This document shows positions 31,330 to 43,265 of a stretch of DNA of 64,000 bases, in pieces. Position 1 is the first letter of the stretch, and each line of letters starts with the position of its first letter. The position numbers and the translations under genes are program-made. This DNA comes from Pisolithus tinctorius (lineage: Eukaryota; Basidiomycota; Agaricomycetes; Boletales; Pisolithaceae), in the NCBI GenBank assembly GCA_024663395.1, contig JANFAH010000075.1:124001-188000 (forward strand). The letters are read 5' to 3'. The notes below the pieces were generated by a model. The model did not search any database. It saw nothing but the letters and a program-made list of their open reading frames with translations, and was not told the origin of the DNA.

Positions 31330-32500
31330 AGTCTGATGCTAGTACATTTTGTAGCAGCCCTACCCATGTACGTCATGTCGCCAATTTGCCCACTGGATAG
31401 CAATCCAAAAATTGAGTCGATCAAGATCACAAGGTTTGCAGTACAGTAGTGACCACATGTGAGGATACACACATCTATTACTGACCCATTAGTCCGCTAA
31501 AACACGGCTCGAGGCACGCTTCCCTCGCGATGGATACGGTAACCAGACATGCTAAAGATCATCGATCATCAGTCTGGAGATGTGAATACGACGAGCCATG
31601 ACAAGAAATTCGCTCTGGCATATATTGTCCTTGTTGCAACCTTCCTCCGTGCAACACTTCCGGATTGGTGGGGGACGGCATCATGTGCTCTGAACAATAA
31701 AGGGTACCGATCTGAAAGAGGGAGCAACCCAGGTAAAAACAGAAGGACGACTTCCCTGGTTCCCTTTGCCACGAGGTTCTGGGGTCCGTGACAGCTGAGA
31801 GGGATAGTGACAAGAGTGACAACGTTTTCCGAGGGAGACTTTATCGATATCAGGAGCCGTGATCGGTGAAGGTCGGACGTCAGTAATGTAGAGTCCCGCT
31901 CGACGAGGTGGATTAGGGTATATGACATAAAATACTTGTCCGGGAGGCAGCAATTCGAACGATATGGCTTCTTGTCATGGAAAGGTGATGGTAGGCCCAC
32001 GGGAGAGACCGCAACTCGTAGACGTGCCGAAGGAAAGCTGAACCGCTGCCGAACCACCAAGTTTTGGGTATACAACGGTGTTCAATGCCCTGGCCCAGCA
32101 ACAGCTGGTATGAACGTTGGCGAGGTGAACCCGTGTAAAAAATACTTCGGGTCCTCAACATATAAATCGTAGTGCATCCGATCCGTCTGAAAATCTGCGC
32201 CCTTTGCTCGTGCGTATTATGGTGGGAAGGATGTATAGCTTCTGTAGAGTACTTCGGTTCTGTGAGATCCTAAGAGACATTTTCTTGGGGTGGTCAAGGA
32301 AGCGTTGGTCACTCAAACATTCAGGGATGGCCTTGAGTATGGTCATGTGTGAGTCAGTAAGTCACTAGGTGACCATCCAACCAGCAGTGGCGTTGTCTGT
32401 GATCATTCCGGATGTTAGAAGAGAACGAGAATGAGATGCAGACGACTAACCTCTATGACGATCCAACTCTCCATAGGGCGATTAAGACTCGGTAGAAAGG
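31330..32500. repeat. Flank repeat F, copy B
   Basis: Contains the F landmarks (GATCATCGATCATCAGTC, CATGACAAGAAATTCGC, GCTTCTGTAGAGTACTTCGG, CTAACCTCTATGACGATC). No conserved reading frame. Confidence 0.65.
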
Positions 32501-33737
32501 CGTACCATAGAGCATTCATTTCCAATATGAGTGTATAGCGTCTCGTCTGCACCGGCACCCCTACAAGTAGTCTTCAATGGCTACCTGCACACCATTTTCA
32601 TTGGATTCGTTTTCTACTCTATTTGGCGAGTTTTGAATGTGTATGTGCTAAAAAGCACCCGCGAGGGAGAGCCAAATGTGAGTGCAGCACAGTGTTTGCG
32701 GTGAAGTGCAGCGGGAAAGTGGGTGTGATTGGGGCAGGAGGGAGAGGCGTACACCAATATGATAGAATGCATTTGTAGACGCATCGGGAGAGGTCATGAC
32801 ACGATGGAGTAGTCATCTATGCAAGAACATCGGGGTATCTTGGGTAGTTGGAATGATATACACGCACCGAGAACGTCACGTGTCTGGTCAACTGATTATC
32901 CAAGTCATGGAGCTTACGTAAGTGACGTCGTCAGCGTCTCCCAGCAAGACTCTGCTCCTCTGGCCAGTCTGGTGCTGCCAACGCATCCCATTTCATCCCG
33001 GCCAGCAGTCCTTCGCTCGTCCCTCGACCTGGCTAGTCAATAGCGTCGGAAATTCCCGGAGTGCGCCATGACCACGCATGGAAGTCTTTCTCAGGAGCAA
33101 TCTACGCTGGTGCACGATTGGTATATCAAGAGCATCAGAAAACGGAGCCGATATTTTGATTGGGCTTCACACCAGATTCTTAACGACTACTCGTCTGCAC
33201 CCGTCACAACAAGCTCACCGACCAAGCCCGCCACGGGAGTCTCGGTAACCCAACCCACGACGACGGTCCCGCCAATCGTGCCCTGTCCTGACTACTTCAT
33301 ATCCTTGTTTCCCTCCCCTCCCTCTGTGGCTTCGGCGCCGCTGCCACTCTCGTGTTCAACCGCAAATACACCAACACTTTCGACAACCGAAGCAAAACGA
33401 TGTAATTGTATTATCAGCTGATTCTAAGCCTTCAAGTAGTTCATACCGTTCAAATCGACATCGCCAGCAGGTGCTCCAGGAGCCCACTCACATAAGGGAC
33501 GATTTCTGTTCAACTGGTTAGCCTGCGAACGGGCCTAACTGAACTAGACTTGAAAAATGACCAAGTGACTGAAAATGGCAGAGAAATCCACAAATGATCT
33601 GCGGTTTTAATATCGGTTACGCATGATTTCTGTCATATTGACAAACAAAGTACGATGGTCTAAAACATATATGCTGTTCATCGCATATAGACATTACTAG
33701 TGACATACTATCGCTTGCGGAAGCTACCACGAGTTGC
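32501..33737. other. Repeat between F and permease fragment
   Basis: Shares text with 36,050-36,740 and 49,300-51,000, for example GCCCGCCACGGGAGTCTCGG and GTTCATACCGTTCAAATCGA. Short open frames are not conserved between copies. No gene recognised. Confidence 0.45.
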
Positions 33738-34750
33738 TTATACTCTCACTACATTCACAGCTCCTTCTGCGCTTCTCTCCTTGGACACATAATCATCGTG
33801 CATCCCGCGTGTTTCATCCTTCATCTCGCCATTGATACTGGATACGGGTCCTGTGAACCATTGCATGCTGCCACACGCTGGGAAGCAATACTGTTCAAGG
33901 GACAACTCCATTGCACCACCAGGGATGACAGTTGCATGATTCATATTCGCAGCGTTGGTGGTTGGCATCACAGGGAAGGAGAAAACGATGATTATGAAAG
34001 ACATGAGCACAATGACTATGATACCTATCGGCAAACTCTTAACGAAAACCCATCCACGTCGTCAGTGAGTACATGGACCTGTGGCATTCCACAGAACAAC
34101 GACTCACGAGGATGCCAAGTTTGAAAGGTCCTGGCTTAAAGTCATTGTCGAATGCGAACCGGGCGAATATATGCAACGTAGGGCGACGTAATTGACATGG
34201 TAAGGATGGCGTCGATGGCTGCTGTGCCAGCAATCGCGAGCCAAGCCCAGCGGGCCTGCCGTGAAGACGACGAACCAGACCGTGTTAATGGATGTGCCAG
34301 TGAAGCTGTTTGCACGGTAGAGGATATTCGAAAGTGAAAGTGCACTGTCACGAGCAAATGTGAAGGTTTGGTAGGATGCGCCGAGAAGCTGACAAGGATG
34401 TCAAAACCTGATCACCAAAACGGAGGTAGATTTTCACCATGCTAGAACCTATCATGTACCTGGGAAGGACGGTGAGTCAGGTGGGGAGGATGAAACTGTG
34501 GGCAAACGTACTGCACGGTCACTACAAACGTCCACAGTGCCAGCGTGGCCTTCATTCCGAGGCTGCTGAAAAAAAATCTGGGCCACCAGCCGCCCGATAG
34601 GATTGTTGAGCGTGTACTCAATCTCAGTGCCCATGCAGAAGGCAAGGGCAATGCTGATGGCTTTTAAAATGAGTAGTTTGCATGGCAGACACATTAGGTT
34701 CTCTCGTGATGGCAGTGGTCTATACACACCCACGCCCAGGATCCCTGCAA
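33738..34750 (-). pseudogene. Amino-acid permease, copy 1 (5'-truncated)
   Basis: C-terminal part of the APC-superfamily permease found whole at 36,749 and 51,008. It keeps exon text such as FARFAFDNDFKPGPFKLGI and MPIGIIVIVLMSFIIIVFSF. Several membrane residues have changed to poor choices relative to the other copies (SLEQYCFPACGSMQW for SLVWYYFPVYGGIHW). The N-terminal half is missing: at about 34,790-34,890 the sequence switches to flank repeat F. Not expected to encode a working transporter. Confidence 0.75.
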
Positions 34751-34889
34751 CAATGATGGAACTGACCTATTGACATCGAGAGCTCGATCTCCGCTTCACC
34801 CGTTCCCTTCAGTAATAGTTGCTATAGTATGTTCACTGACGCACCCCCTCGACATTTTGCGGCACCCTATTACTAGTGCCCCAACTGAA

Positions 34890-36050
34890 TACAACGGTCT
34901 GATGCTGGCCTACTATGTAGGAGCCCCACCTACGCATGTCACGTCACCAAGTTGTCCCCTGGATGGTAATCCAAAATTGGGTCGGCCATCGTCGTGAGGT
35001 TTGCAGCATGGTAGAGACCCCACGTGAATATACATACATATTTATTACCAACGCACTGGTCAGTTACCAGGATGAACACACCTCGGCACAAGGTACGCTT
35101 CCGTCGCGACGGATGCATTATTGCGATGAAAATGGTAATTGGAGTCCGGTCACGAGAAAGGTCGTTGATCAAGCCATGTTGGATACATCCAAGACGTAAC
35201 ATGACAAGAATATCGCCCAGTTACAATTTGTTCTTGCTGCAAAATTCCTCTGCATAATGCTTCGTAATACTGGAGAATGACATCATGCGCTCTGAACAAT
35301 AAAGTGCACGGACCTGCTGAAAGGGCGCAACCTGAGTAAACACGGAAGGACGACTTGATCGATATCAGGAGCTGTGACTTGTAAAGGGCGGGTGTCAGCA
35401 ATGTGAAGTTTAACTCGACAACGTGGCCTTAGAAAGGGGAGCAGCACGTTGAACGATATGGTTCCCTGACCTGGGACGACGACGATAGACTGGGCCACAG
35501 AAGAGACAACAGCCGGTAGACGTACCGAAGGATGGGTCGAAGGAATGCTGAGCCGTTGTCGAGCATCGTCAAGTTTCTGGGACAATGTTCTTGCCTAACG
35601 GCAACCGGTATGAACATTGGTTAGGTCAACCCGCACAACTACCTCAGGTCTTCGGTGTATATGGGTCGCAGTGAATCGGATTGTGACGACAATTTTGTAT
35701 GGCTTTTGCAGAGTACTTCGGTTGTGTGAGCATCCCGAGAGACATTTTCATGGGGTGGCGGGGAAGCGATCGTCATTCAAATGCTCAGGGATGGAATTGG
35801 GTATGCTCGCGTGAGTCGGTACCTGTTCATCGCTTCGTCGGGTTCGTGCGTGACGGATGGTAGACGGGCATCTGGTGAGGGTATCAGGACCCATCTATTT
35901 AAAGTTACTAGGCGAGCGTCCGGCCAGCAGTCGGGTTTTCTGTAATCGTTCTGAATGTTAGAAGGACACGTGAATGAGATGTGGATATAGACAACTAACC
36001 TCTGACGATCCAACTTTTCACAGGGCGATTGATATTCAGGAGATAGCCGT
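34890..36050. repeat. Flank repeat F, extra copy
   Basis: An F copy without an adjacent HET gene, following the truncated permease. Landmarks: CAACGGTCTGATGCTGGCCT, GCACAAGGTACGCTTCCGTC, CATGACAAGAATATCGCCCA, and ACTAACCTCTGACGATCC near 35,993. Confidence 0.65.
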
Positions 36051-36748
36051 ACCATCGAGTGGTCGCTTCTACAGCGTCTCGTCGGCGCCTACACTCCGAC
36101 AAGCAATCTTCAACACCTATCTGCACGCCATTTCCATTCGACTTGCCTTCTACTCCGCTTGGCGAGTTCCAAATGGATACGCGTTAAAACGTACCGGCGA
36201 GCTTTAGGATGAGAGTTCCAAACGTGAACTTGACGTATGGGTTTGCTTGCAGCACGGTGATTAGGTCATATCGCGGCCTTGTTGTCTTCCCTTTCCTCTT
36301 TGGTTCCGGTGCCGTTGTCATTCTCGGTTTCAACCGCAAAGACCGGGGCAACACTCTCGGCGGCCCGAATAAAGGGAAGTAATCAGCCAATTCGAAGCCT
36401 TCAAGTGGTTCATACCGTTCAAATCGATATCGCCAGCAGTTGCTCCAAGGAGTCCCTGAGAGAGAAGGGAGTCCCCTCCATAAGGGACAGTTTCTGTTCA
36501 ATTGGCCAGACTGCGAACAGGCCTAAACTGAACTCGAATGACCAGGCCACTGCAAACGGCAGAGAAAACCACAAATGGTGTACGGTTTCATATCAGCCAT
36601 GCATGATATTGCTGTCATGCATTGACCAACAAGGTACGAAGGCCTAAAGCATACGTGTTCTTCATCGTACGTAGATATTACTAGTGTCAACATACTACCG
36701 CCTGGGGAAGCTGCCACGGATTACTTATACTCTCACTACATTCACAGA

Positions 36749-39327
36749 TCATTCTGCGCTTTTCTCCTTGGACGCGTGGTCATCATACATCCCACCTGTC
36801 TCATCCTTCCTATCGGCATCGATGTTGGGTACAGGTCCTGTGAACCAATGTATGCCGCCATACACTGGGAAGTAGTACCATACAAGGGACAGTACCATTA
36901 CACCACCAAAGACGACAATTGCATAATTCATATTCGCAGCGTTGGTGGTTGGCGTCGTAGGGAAGGAGAAAACGATGATCATGAAAGACATGAATACAAT
37001 GGCTATGACGCCTATCGGCAAACTCTTAACACGAAAACCCATCCACGTCGTTAGTGGGTATATGGACCGGTGGCATTCCACAGAACGGCGACTCACGAAA
37101 ATGCCAAGATTGAAAGGTCCCGGCTTAAAGTCATTGTCGAATGCGAACCGGGCGAATATAGGTATCGCATACGCAACGTAGAGCGACGAATTCGACATGG
37201 TAAAGATAGCGTCGATGGCTCCTGTGCCAGCAAATGCGAGCAAGCCCAGCAGGCCTGCCATAAAAACGACGAACCAGACCGTGTTGACGGGCGTGCCAGT
37301 GAAGCCGTTTACGCGGTAAAGGATATTCGAAAGTGGAAGTGCACCGTCACGAGCGAATGCGAAGGTCTGGCGGGACGCGCCGAGAAGCTGACAAGGACGT
37401 TAAAACCTGATCACCAAAACGGAGGTGGATTTTTACCATGCTAGAACCCATCATGTACCTGGAAAAGACGGTGAGTCAGGTGGGGAGGTTGAAACTGTGG
37501 ACACACTCACTGCGCAATCACTACAAACGTCCACACCGCCAGCGTGGCCTTCGTTCCGAGGCTGTTGAAAAAAATCTGGGCCATTGGCTGCCCGATAGGA
37601 CTGTTGAGCGTGTACTCAATATCCGTGCCCATGCAGAAAGCAAGGGCAATGTTGATGGCTATTAGCGTGAGCAGCTTGCATGTCAGACACACTAGGTTCT
37701 TTCGTGATGGCAGTGGTCTATACACACCCAAGCCCAGGATCCCTGCAACAATGATAGAACTGACCTATTGACATCGAGTGCTTAGTATCCTGTAGTAAGT
37801 TGGGGAAAAGGACATACGATTGCCCATGGAACGGCAGTAGCCGCGTTTGCGGCCTCCTCGCTGATGTGTACAGCACAATCAAACGAACCTTTCGAACATG
37901 TTACCATTGGTGGAAGACGGCGGATTACAAGGCAAATACGCACATATCGTCCAAAGTGGTGCAACCAATGAGAGGACAAAGGCAAAGCCGTTTGGCCAAC
38001 CGTTCACTGATGAATGGAGAGACCGCTTGGTTAGTTTTTTTTCGCCCACAACAGAAAGAATAAAAGGGAGGATAGATACAATTTGTGAAGTTACCGAGGG
38101 CATAACTAGCACTGTTGATGTACTCTTTCGGTGTTGCAGCCGGAAGTACGATGATAACCGCGATGCAAAGTCTTTAACAATTCAAGTTAGCACTATTTCT
38201 CACTGATCGAGTGGCGGCCGTCATGAAATGACGACGATACTGACAGGATGTTTATTGCAACATAGATCGATTGTAGTCTCGCAAGGACAACGGTTCCAAG
38301 GCAGCACACAACGGCATGCGAGAGGAGTATCGCAATATAAATACCGCTGACATCACAATATTAATGGTCAGCACGAGTAGTAGGACGAGTAAAGTGACAG
38401 ACTAGAGCTGGCCAATGGTAGCGACAAAGGTTTGCCCTGATCCGATGCTTGCAGCGGCGGCAACTTGGACGGCGCAGCTCCAGTCAATTGAGGCTTGTTA
38501 TCATTCCCCAATAAACATCCAGAAGACGCCAGGATGCGTCGAATGGTACAATCACGGTAAGCCATTGCAGACGACTCCACGAAGATAGCCGAGGACGCAA
38601 CTTACCGACCGACGCGATGGAACCCACCGTATTCGCATCTGTTGATAAGACCATGAGTAAAACGCCGTTAACACGAAAACAGAACACACATCCAACAACC
38701 CAAGAGAGTAAGTTCCGCCAGCGGGGAGACGAGAGGGAGTAGGCCCAATAGTAGAGCTGGATCAAGCAACCATTAACACGTGCCGCTCCATCATGAGGCT
38801 GGAGTACCACGAAACAACTTACGCCTCCGGATGTAGGTGCTGCGGAACCCAACTCGGCCATCGATAAGCCAACGGAAAGAATGAGGAGGCTCCCTACGAC
38901 CCACTATGAGAATGAAGATGAGCACATTACATTATCAACAGAGTGACTGCCGGAGTGCGGACATACTCCCCACACCATAGAAGAGGCACCACCATTTGAC
39001 AACGCATAGACGAGAACAGATCTGTAAAAAATATCAGTATTTTACCGTAGCAAGTGGGACGGCAATGGAGATCAACAAGAACCCACGCAATCGACGGAAG
39101 AAGGCCAATGATACTGAACGCAATGCCGAACACCTGATGCCCGTCATTAGTTTCGATGCCCCCAACAGACGAACGCTTTGCAAAAACATGAACCAATATT
39201 CTCTCACCTCTGACGGCTTGAAAGCGCGTTTAAACTCTTGTTTATAACCGAGTTGAGCGAGGAGCGCTTCGTCCCTCTTCGCAATGGCCTCCTTGGATGA
39301 GGATGCCCCGATACTCGGTCGGTTCAT
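36749..39327 (-). CDS. APC-family amino-acid/GABA permease, copy 2
   Basis: Multi-exon membrane transporter gene. Starts at ATG 39,327 (MNRPSIGASSSKEAIAKR, then EALLAQLGYKQEFKRAFKP, a soluble N-terminus typical of fungal amino-acid/choline permeases). Later exons read VFGIAFSIIGLLPSIA, then SVLVYALSNGG, SMAELGSAAPTSGG, LYYWAYSLSSPRWRNLLSW, GWPNGFAFVLSLVAPLWTI, CAVHISEEAANAATAVPWAI, IAINIALAFCMGTDIEYTL and FARFAFDNDFKPGPFNLGIF. About twelve membrane spans are expected at the plasma membrane. Ends at TGA 36,749, eight codons before the stop of copy 3, by a GGA-to-TGA type change that should be harmless. Exon borders were not all resolved. Substrate cannot be told from sequence. Confidence 0.7.
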
Positions 39328-40005
39328 GGTCGGTTCTGAAGGAAACGATTATGTGGATTTGGGGCTTTTCACGAACCTTGCACATATGGATATGAAGGGC
39401 AGAAGCGCCCGCTTATGCAAGGAACCCCGAAACCGGGTGGCGATAAGGAAGAAGCTCACCGTTGGCTAGAAACAACTACTTACTGCGTGCGAGCCAATCC
39501 GCGGTGACCGCGGCCGCCATCGTGGCTGACCCGGAGTCCGTGCTCAGGCGCTCAAAGGTGAACCATTACATTTCGAACATCACCGCTAGGGTGTGCTGGG
39601 AGCACACCCCACTTCACGTTTCCCATATCCAGTCTGGCGTGGTTTAGTTAAGAGCCTGCTTGAGATCTTAACTTACAAGGGCAACTTGGAGTTGTGCATC
39701 GTGACTAAGCCAGTACTTTGTGGAGGTGCTAGCCGAAGTCTTGGCGCGGTGCGGCTACTTCAACGTACTATGACTTACAGTTGTGTTTAACGGCCCGTAT
39801 AAATAACAATCTGAAGAAATGTACTTCTCACTGGAAGTTAGTACATTTTCAATACATCTCCACCCAATAAATGAATGTTACATGTAGTGGAGGAACATTG
39901 TACTCCGCGCCGAACTCCAACTTAGTTCATGATCGTTCCCCTTTTAGTGTCCGAATCCTTCTATCTCCAGTGCTCTCTTACACTCCAGCCACAACATCGT
40001 TTCTA
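39328..40005. repeat. Duplicated 5' flank of permease with thioesterase remnant
   Basis: Aligns with 53,619-54,315. The stretch 39,921-40,005 copies the last exon of the thioesterase gene (TTCATGATCGTTCCCCTTTT, CTCCAGTGCTCTCTTACACT, CCAGCCACAACATCG) with an internal deletion of about 25 bp, and then breaks off. It is a dead remnant showing that the source of this duplication was the 51-54-kb locus. Confidence 0.7.
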
Positions 40006-40019
40006 CGGGTACCCCGTCC

Positions 40020-40312
40020 TGGAAGTTTGAGAGCACTCCGAGAGACATATTCACGGGGTGGTCGAGGAAACATTCAAGGACCGACCTGGGTAGTGAGTAC
40101 CTATGTATTCTTCGCTTCGTCGAATTTCGTGCGTGACGCATCGTAGACCCGCTTCTACACATATAATGGAGATACGAGGACGCCCCGGATGGGCCAAGAT
40201 CTATGGTCACTACGTCCGGTCAGCAATAGCGCTTTCCGCAATCATTCCGGATGTAGAAGGATGCGAGAAATGGATGCCGAACGCAACTAACCTCTATATG
40301 TACGTGACGATT
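40020..40312. repeat. Part of flank repeat F
   Basis: Matches the 3' part of F (TTCTTCGCTTCGTCGAATTT, GACGCATCGTAGACCCG, CTAACCTCTATATGTACGTG). At about 40,313-40,316 it fuses directly with the interior of HET copy C. Confidence 0.65.
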
Positions 40313-40315
40313 CAG

Positions 40316-41386
40316 CGCTGCACACTTGGATACCCGCATTGCTGACAGGGAATGTACAAAGTCGCTGGCTGACCCCGCGGGCACGGTGTCTCAACCATGC
40401 AAGTCTGCACCAATGTACTGGGTTGGTTGAGATCTTCCGGTAACCATGCGTGATATACCGGCGTTGCCACAACCCTGCAAGTTGCTCGGATCATCTGCCA
40501 GGACACTGTCCGACCGCTGAGTCATCCCAAAGGAATCCCATGCAAATATGCTGTAATCGTTGGATACGCGGATGATTTCCAACTGAAGCCTCTGAAATGC
40601 CTTCATCCGCATAACATCGGCATGTTCACCCCAAACAACCTCATCAGCGGAAACACCGATCTTCCACACGCTCCGTCTTCCGGTCAGCTGCCGACGACAT
40701 GCTTTGTGCGACACAGAGATGCTTTGCAGCCAGGCCATCTCTTAAAACTTCACATGGAACTCCATTGATGTCCTCTAACACAGGTGCTAGGTGTCGTTTG
40801 TCGCCAATGGGCACCCAGTCCTTGTTGAAGAATTTGAATTGCTTCGGTGCGATAAGTTCCTGTAGTGTCCAGCCCCGCGTAAACCATTCTGGGCGTGGCC
40901 GACCGTTGAGCTTGCAGAGTAAGTTGCCATATGGACCGTATGGCTCGGTGGGCCGTGGTAACTCCTCAGCGTCATGGAGGTACGCATAGCAGACCTGTGC
41001 GTTTTGATACCACCAGTACATCGAATTAATGGCCTCTGATAGTTCTGAAGTTCGGAACTATCGGAGGCCATTAATCGAACTGCTCTGCTTTGTCGATGCA
41101 ACTATGACAGAGGTATCGATCCACGACCACCCGTAGCCGTCCTTCTTGGCCTGCTCACGGCTCTTGATGATCTTGTGATAGCCGCCGCGCGCTGCATGAC
41201 ATCGTCCCTCTTCCACTCCTCCATCTTCATCAGCCCAGTCATCTCTTTGTAAGTGACCTCCGGGTCGGCTCCCTAGCGGTGTGACAGTGTCGCATAACGA
41301 GTACCTTTATCGTCAGACACCTTAAGGGCTTCACGTTCAGGATCAGCCTGCTCGATGTGCGTTTCGCGGTCTAGTGACTTCATCTT
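40316..41386 (-). pseudogene. HET-domain gene, copy C (truncated, rearranged)
   Basis: N-terminal half only. Starts near 41,386 (ATGAAGTCACTAGACCG) and keeps NAQVCYAYLHDAEELPRP, EWFTRGWTLQELIAPKQ, FFNKDWVPIGDKRHLAP and AFQRLQLEIIRVSNDYSIFA. Several frame breaks are present, and a 24-bp fold-back insertion interrupts it at 41,026-41,074. The C-terminal half is missing at the junction with repeat F near 40,313. Not functional. Confidence 0.8.
41026..41074. repeat. 24-bp inverted repeat inside HET copy C
   Basis: The arms 41,026-41,049 and 41,051-41,074 pair at 22 of 24 positions around one base. Copies A and B lack the second arm. The two mismatches are both C/T differences that would be CpG in the second arm. 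Confidence 0.85.
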
Positions 41387-42875
41387 CTTCATAGATCAGT
41401 GCAAAGTCCAACCCATCAACTAGTTATCACACATACTGTACTCTCAAGATATTCGAGCGTACAGGGTATTCTTTCATGTGGTCAGCTTCGTGCGTAGGAC
41501 GAAAGACAAGTGGAAGACCGATGCTGGTTAGTGGTCACAGTCTTGCAAGGGCGTACAGCATTGGACGTGAGCGCCAACTTTAAGGCTATCCGTCGGCCAC
41601 GTATCCTACACAGCTTTTCGAGAACACGAGACAAAGAGATAGACAAGATCTCCGCTTCACCTATTCCGTCCAATGGCAATGATGTTTCCGCCGACCCAAC
41701 CATGTGCCATCCCACCTGGATGGGTGGAAGAGTTACGCAAACGATCATCGTATGTACGCCTGACATTTCGTGATACTCTACGAATCGTCTGACGTACGCC
41801 GTACAAGTTGCGAATATAACGGCAGGGCAGCACGCCGACTGAATGTAGCAATCTCATGTTGGTACACTCTTGTAGCAGTCCCACCTATGGATGTCAAATC
41901 CAAATTTGCGGAGTTGATCATGATCGTAGGGTTTGCAGTACAGCAGTGACTCCATATGAGGATATACATATCTATTACCGACGCATTAGTCTGCTAAAGC
42001 GCAGCTCAAGGCACACTTCCCTTGCGATGTGATGCACTATTGCGATATGAGACAGTAACTTGCTGTGAAATTCCTCTGCACAACGCTTCGTATTACTAGT
42101 GGATTTCATCGTGCGTTCTGAACAACAAGGGGCACGGATCGGCGAAAGGGAGAAGCCTGCGTAAACATGGAAGGAAGACTTCCCTGGTTCCTTTTGGCAC
42201 GGGGTTTTGGGTGTCCGCTAGCTGAGAGGGATAGTGGTCGGATGACAATGTCGTCCGAGGGAAACATTGGCAATATAAGGAGCCATCACTAGTGAAAGGC
42301 GGACGGTGATAATGTAGACGATGGCTCGACAGCATGCTCGTCCACTCCCGCATACACCTCGTGACAAGGGTGGATTAGGGTATTTTCGACGAAAAAAATC
42401 TGTTGGTCATCAACGACGGGTGTGCATTGTCGGGGAGGCAGCACGTTGAACGACATGGTCGGCCCTCCCGGACGGCCGATGATAGACTGGCCGGCAGAGA
42501 GACGACAGCTGGTTGACGTGCCGAAGGAATGCTGAACCGCGCTCGAAACATCGAGTGTTGGGTACACAATGGTGTTGAATGCCGGTATGAACTTTGGTCA
42601 GGTCAACGCGTATGACTACATCGGATCCTCGACGTATAAGTTGCAATGCATCCAATCCCTCCCAATTACTTGTCCCCTTCTAGGGAGGCATTCTTGGCAA
42701 GGCTTGTCCTTCTTGCTTGTACGTATCGGTTCTGCGAGCATCCCGAGACATTTTCAGGGCATGGTGGAGCAAGCGTTCGTCATGCAAACGTTCAGGGATG
42801 GACTTGAGTATGCTGGCGCGAGTTAGTACCCGTTCTTCGCTTCGTCGGATTTCGTGCGTGACGCATCGTAGACGG
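41387..42875. repeat. HET 5' flank and repeat F, copy C, left part
   Basis: Upstream region of HET copy C followed by F, interrupted at 42,875 by the second retrotransposon and resumed at 49,109. No gene is recognised. Confidence 0.65.
42872..42875. other. Target-site duplication ACGG (left)
   Basis: ACGG before the 5' LTR and again at 49,109-49,112 after the 3' LTR. The paralogous uninterrupted site at about 23,930-23,945 reads GACGCATCGTAGACGGGCC, confirming the empty target. Confidence 0.85.
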
Positions 42876-43022
42876 TGGAGTAGGGGAACCAGGGGGACAG
42901 GAGATGAGGACACAGCCACATTGGCTTAGTCAGACGGAGGCAGACGTGGACATGAACATGGCGGTAGAACACAGGATACGACGACAGACAGTACGATACA
43001 GCACTAAGAGACCACCACTCCA
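42876..43022 (+). repeat. 5' LTR, 147 bp
   Basis: Begins TGGAGTAGGGGAACC and ends CCACCACTCCA. Identical to 48,962-49,108. Unusually short for a gypsy LTR. Confidence 0.92.
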
Positions 43023-43025
43023 TCT

Positions 43026-43043
43026 TGGTGACGAGCGTGCGAT
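43026..43043 (+). other. Probable tRNA primer-binding site
   Basis: TGGTGACGAGCGTGCGAT begins three bases after the 5' LTR with TGG, as expected for pairing with a tRNA CCA end. I could not assign the tRNA. Confidence 0.5.
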
Positions 43044-43265
43044 CCGACCCAGGTAAACCGTTAAACAGACACCGCAACACCGCACCGCAACACCGAACAG
43101 ACACCGTACCGAACCGTCACCGACCGAACACAAGGCAACCGCACGACCAACACGCGGAGAAGGATATAAAGCAGAACCAGCTGAGTAGAAAATCCCCAAA
43201 CTAACCGCTACACCGCTACCAAACTGCCGAACAGAAACCAACCTCGCAACGCGCTGGGCCGTTTC

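Larger units (their letters stand above)
25735..32500. repeat. Segmental duplication, copy B
   Basis: Direct repeat of 17,040-24,130. It contains the intact HET gene. A local 27-bp tandem duplication (CATAGCCAGGGTAATTTTGA and a near-identical second unit) at about 26,845-26,900 is specific to this copy. Confidence 0.8.
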
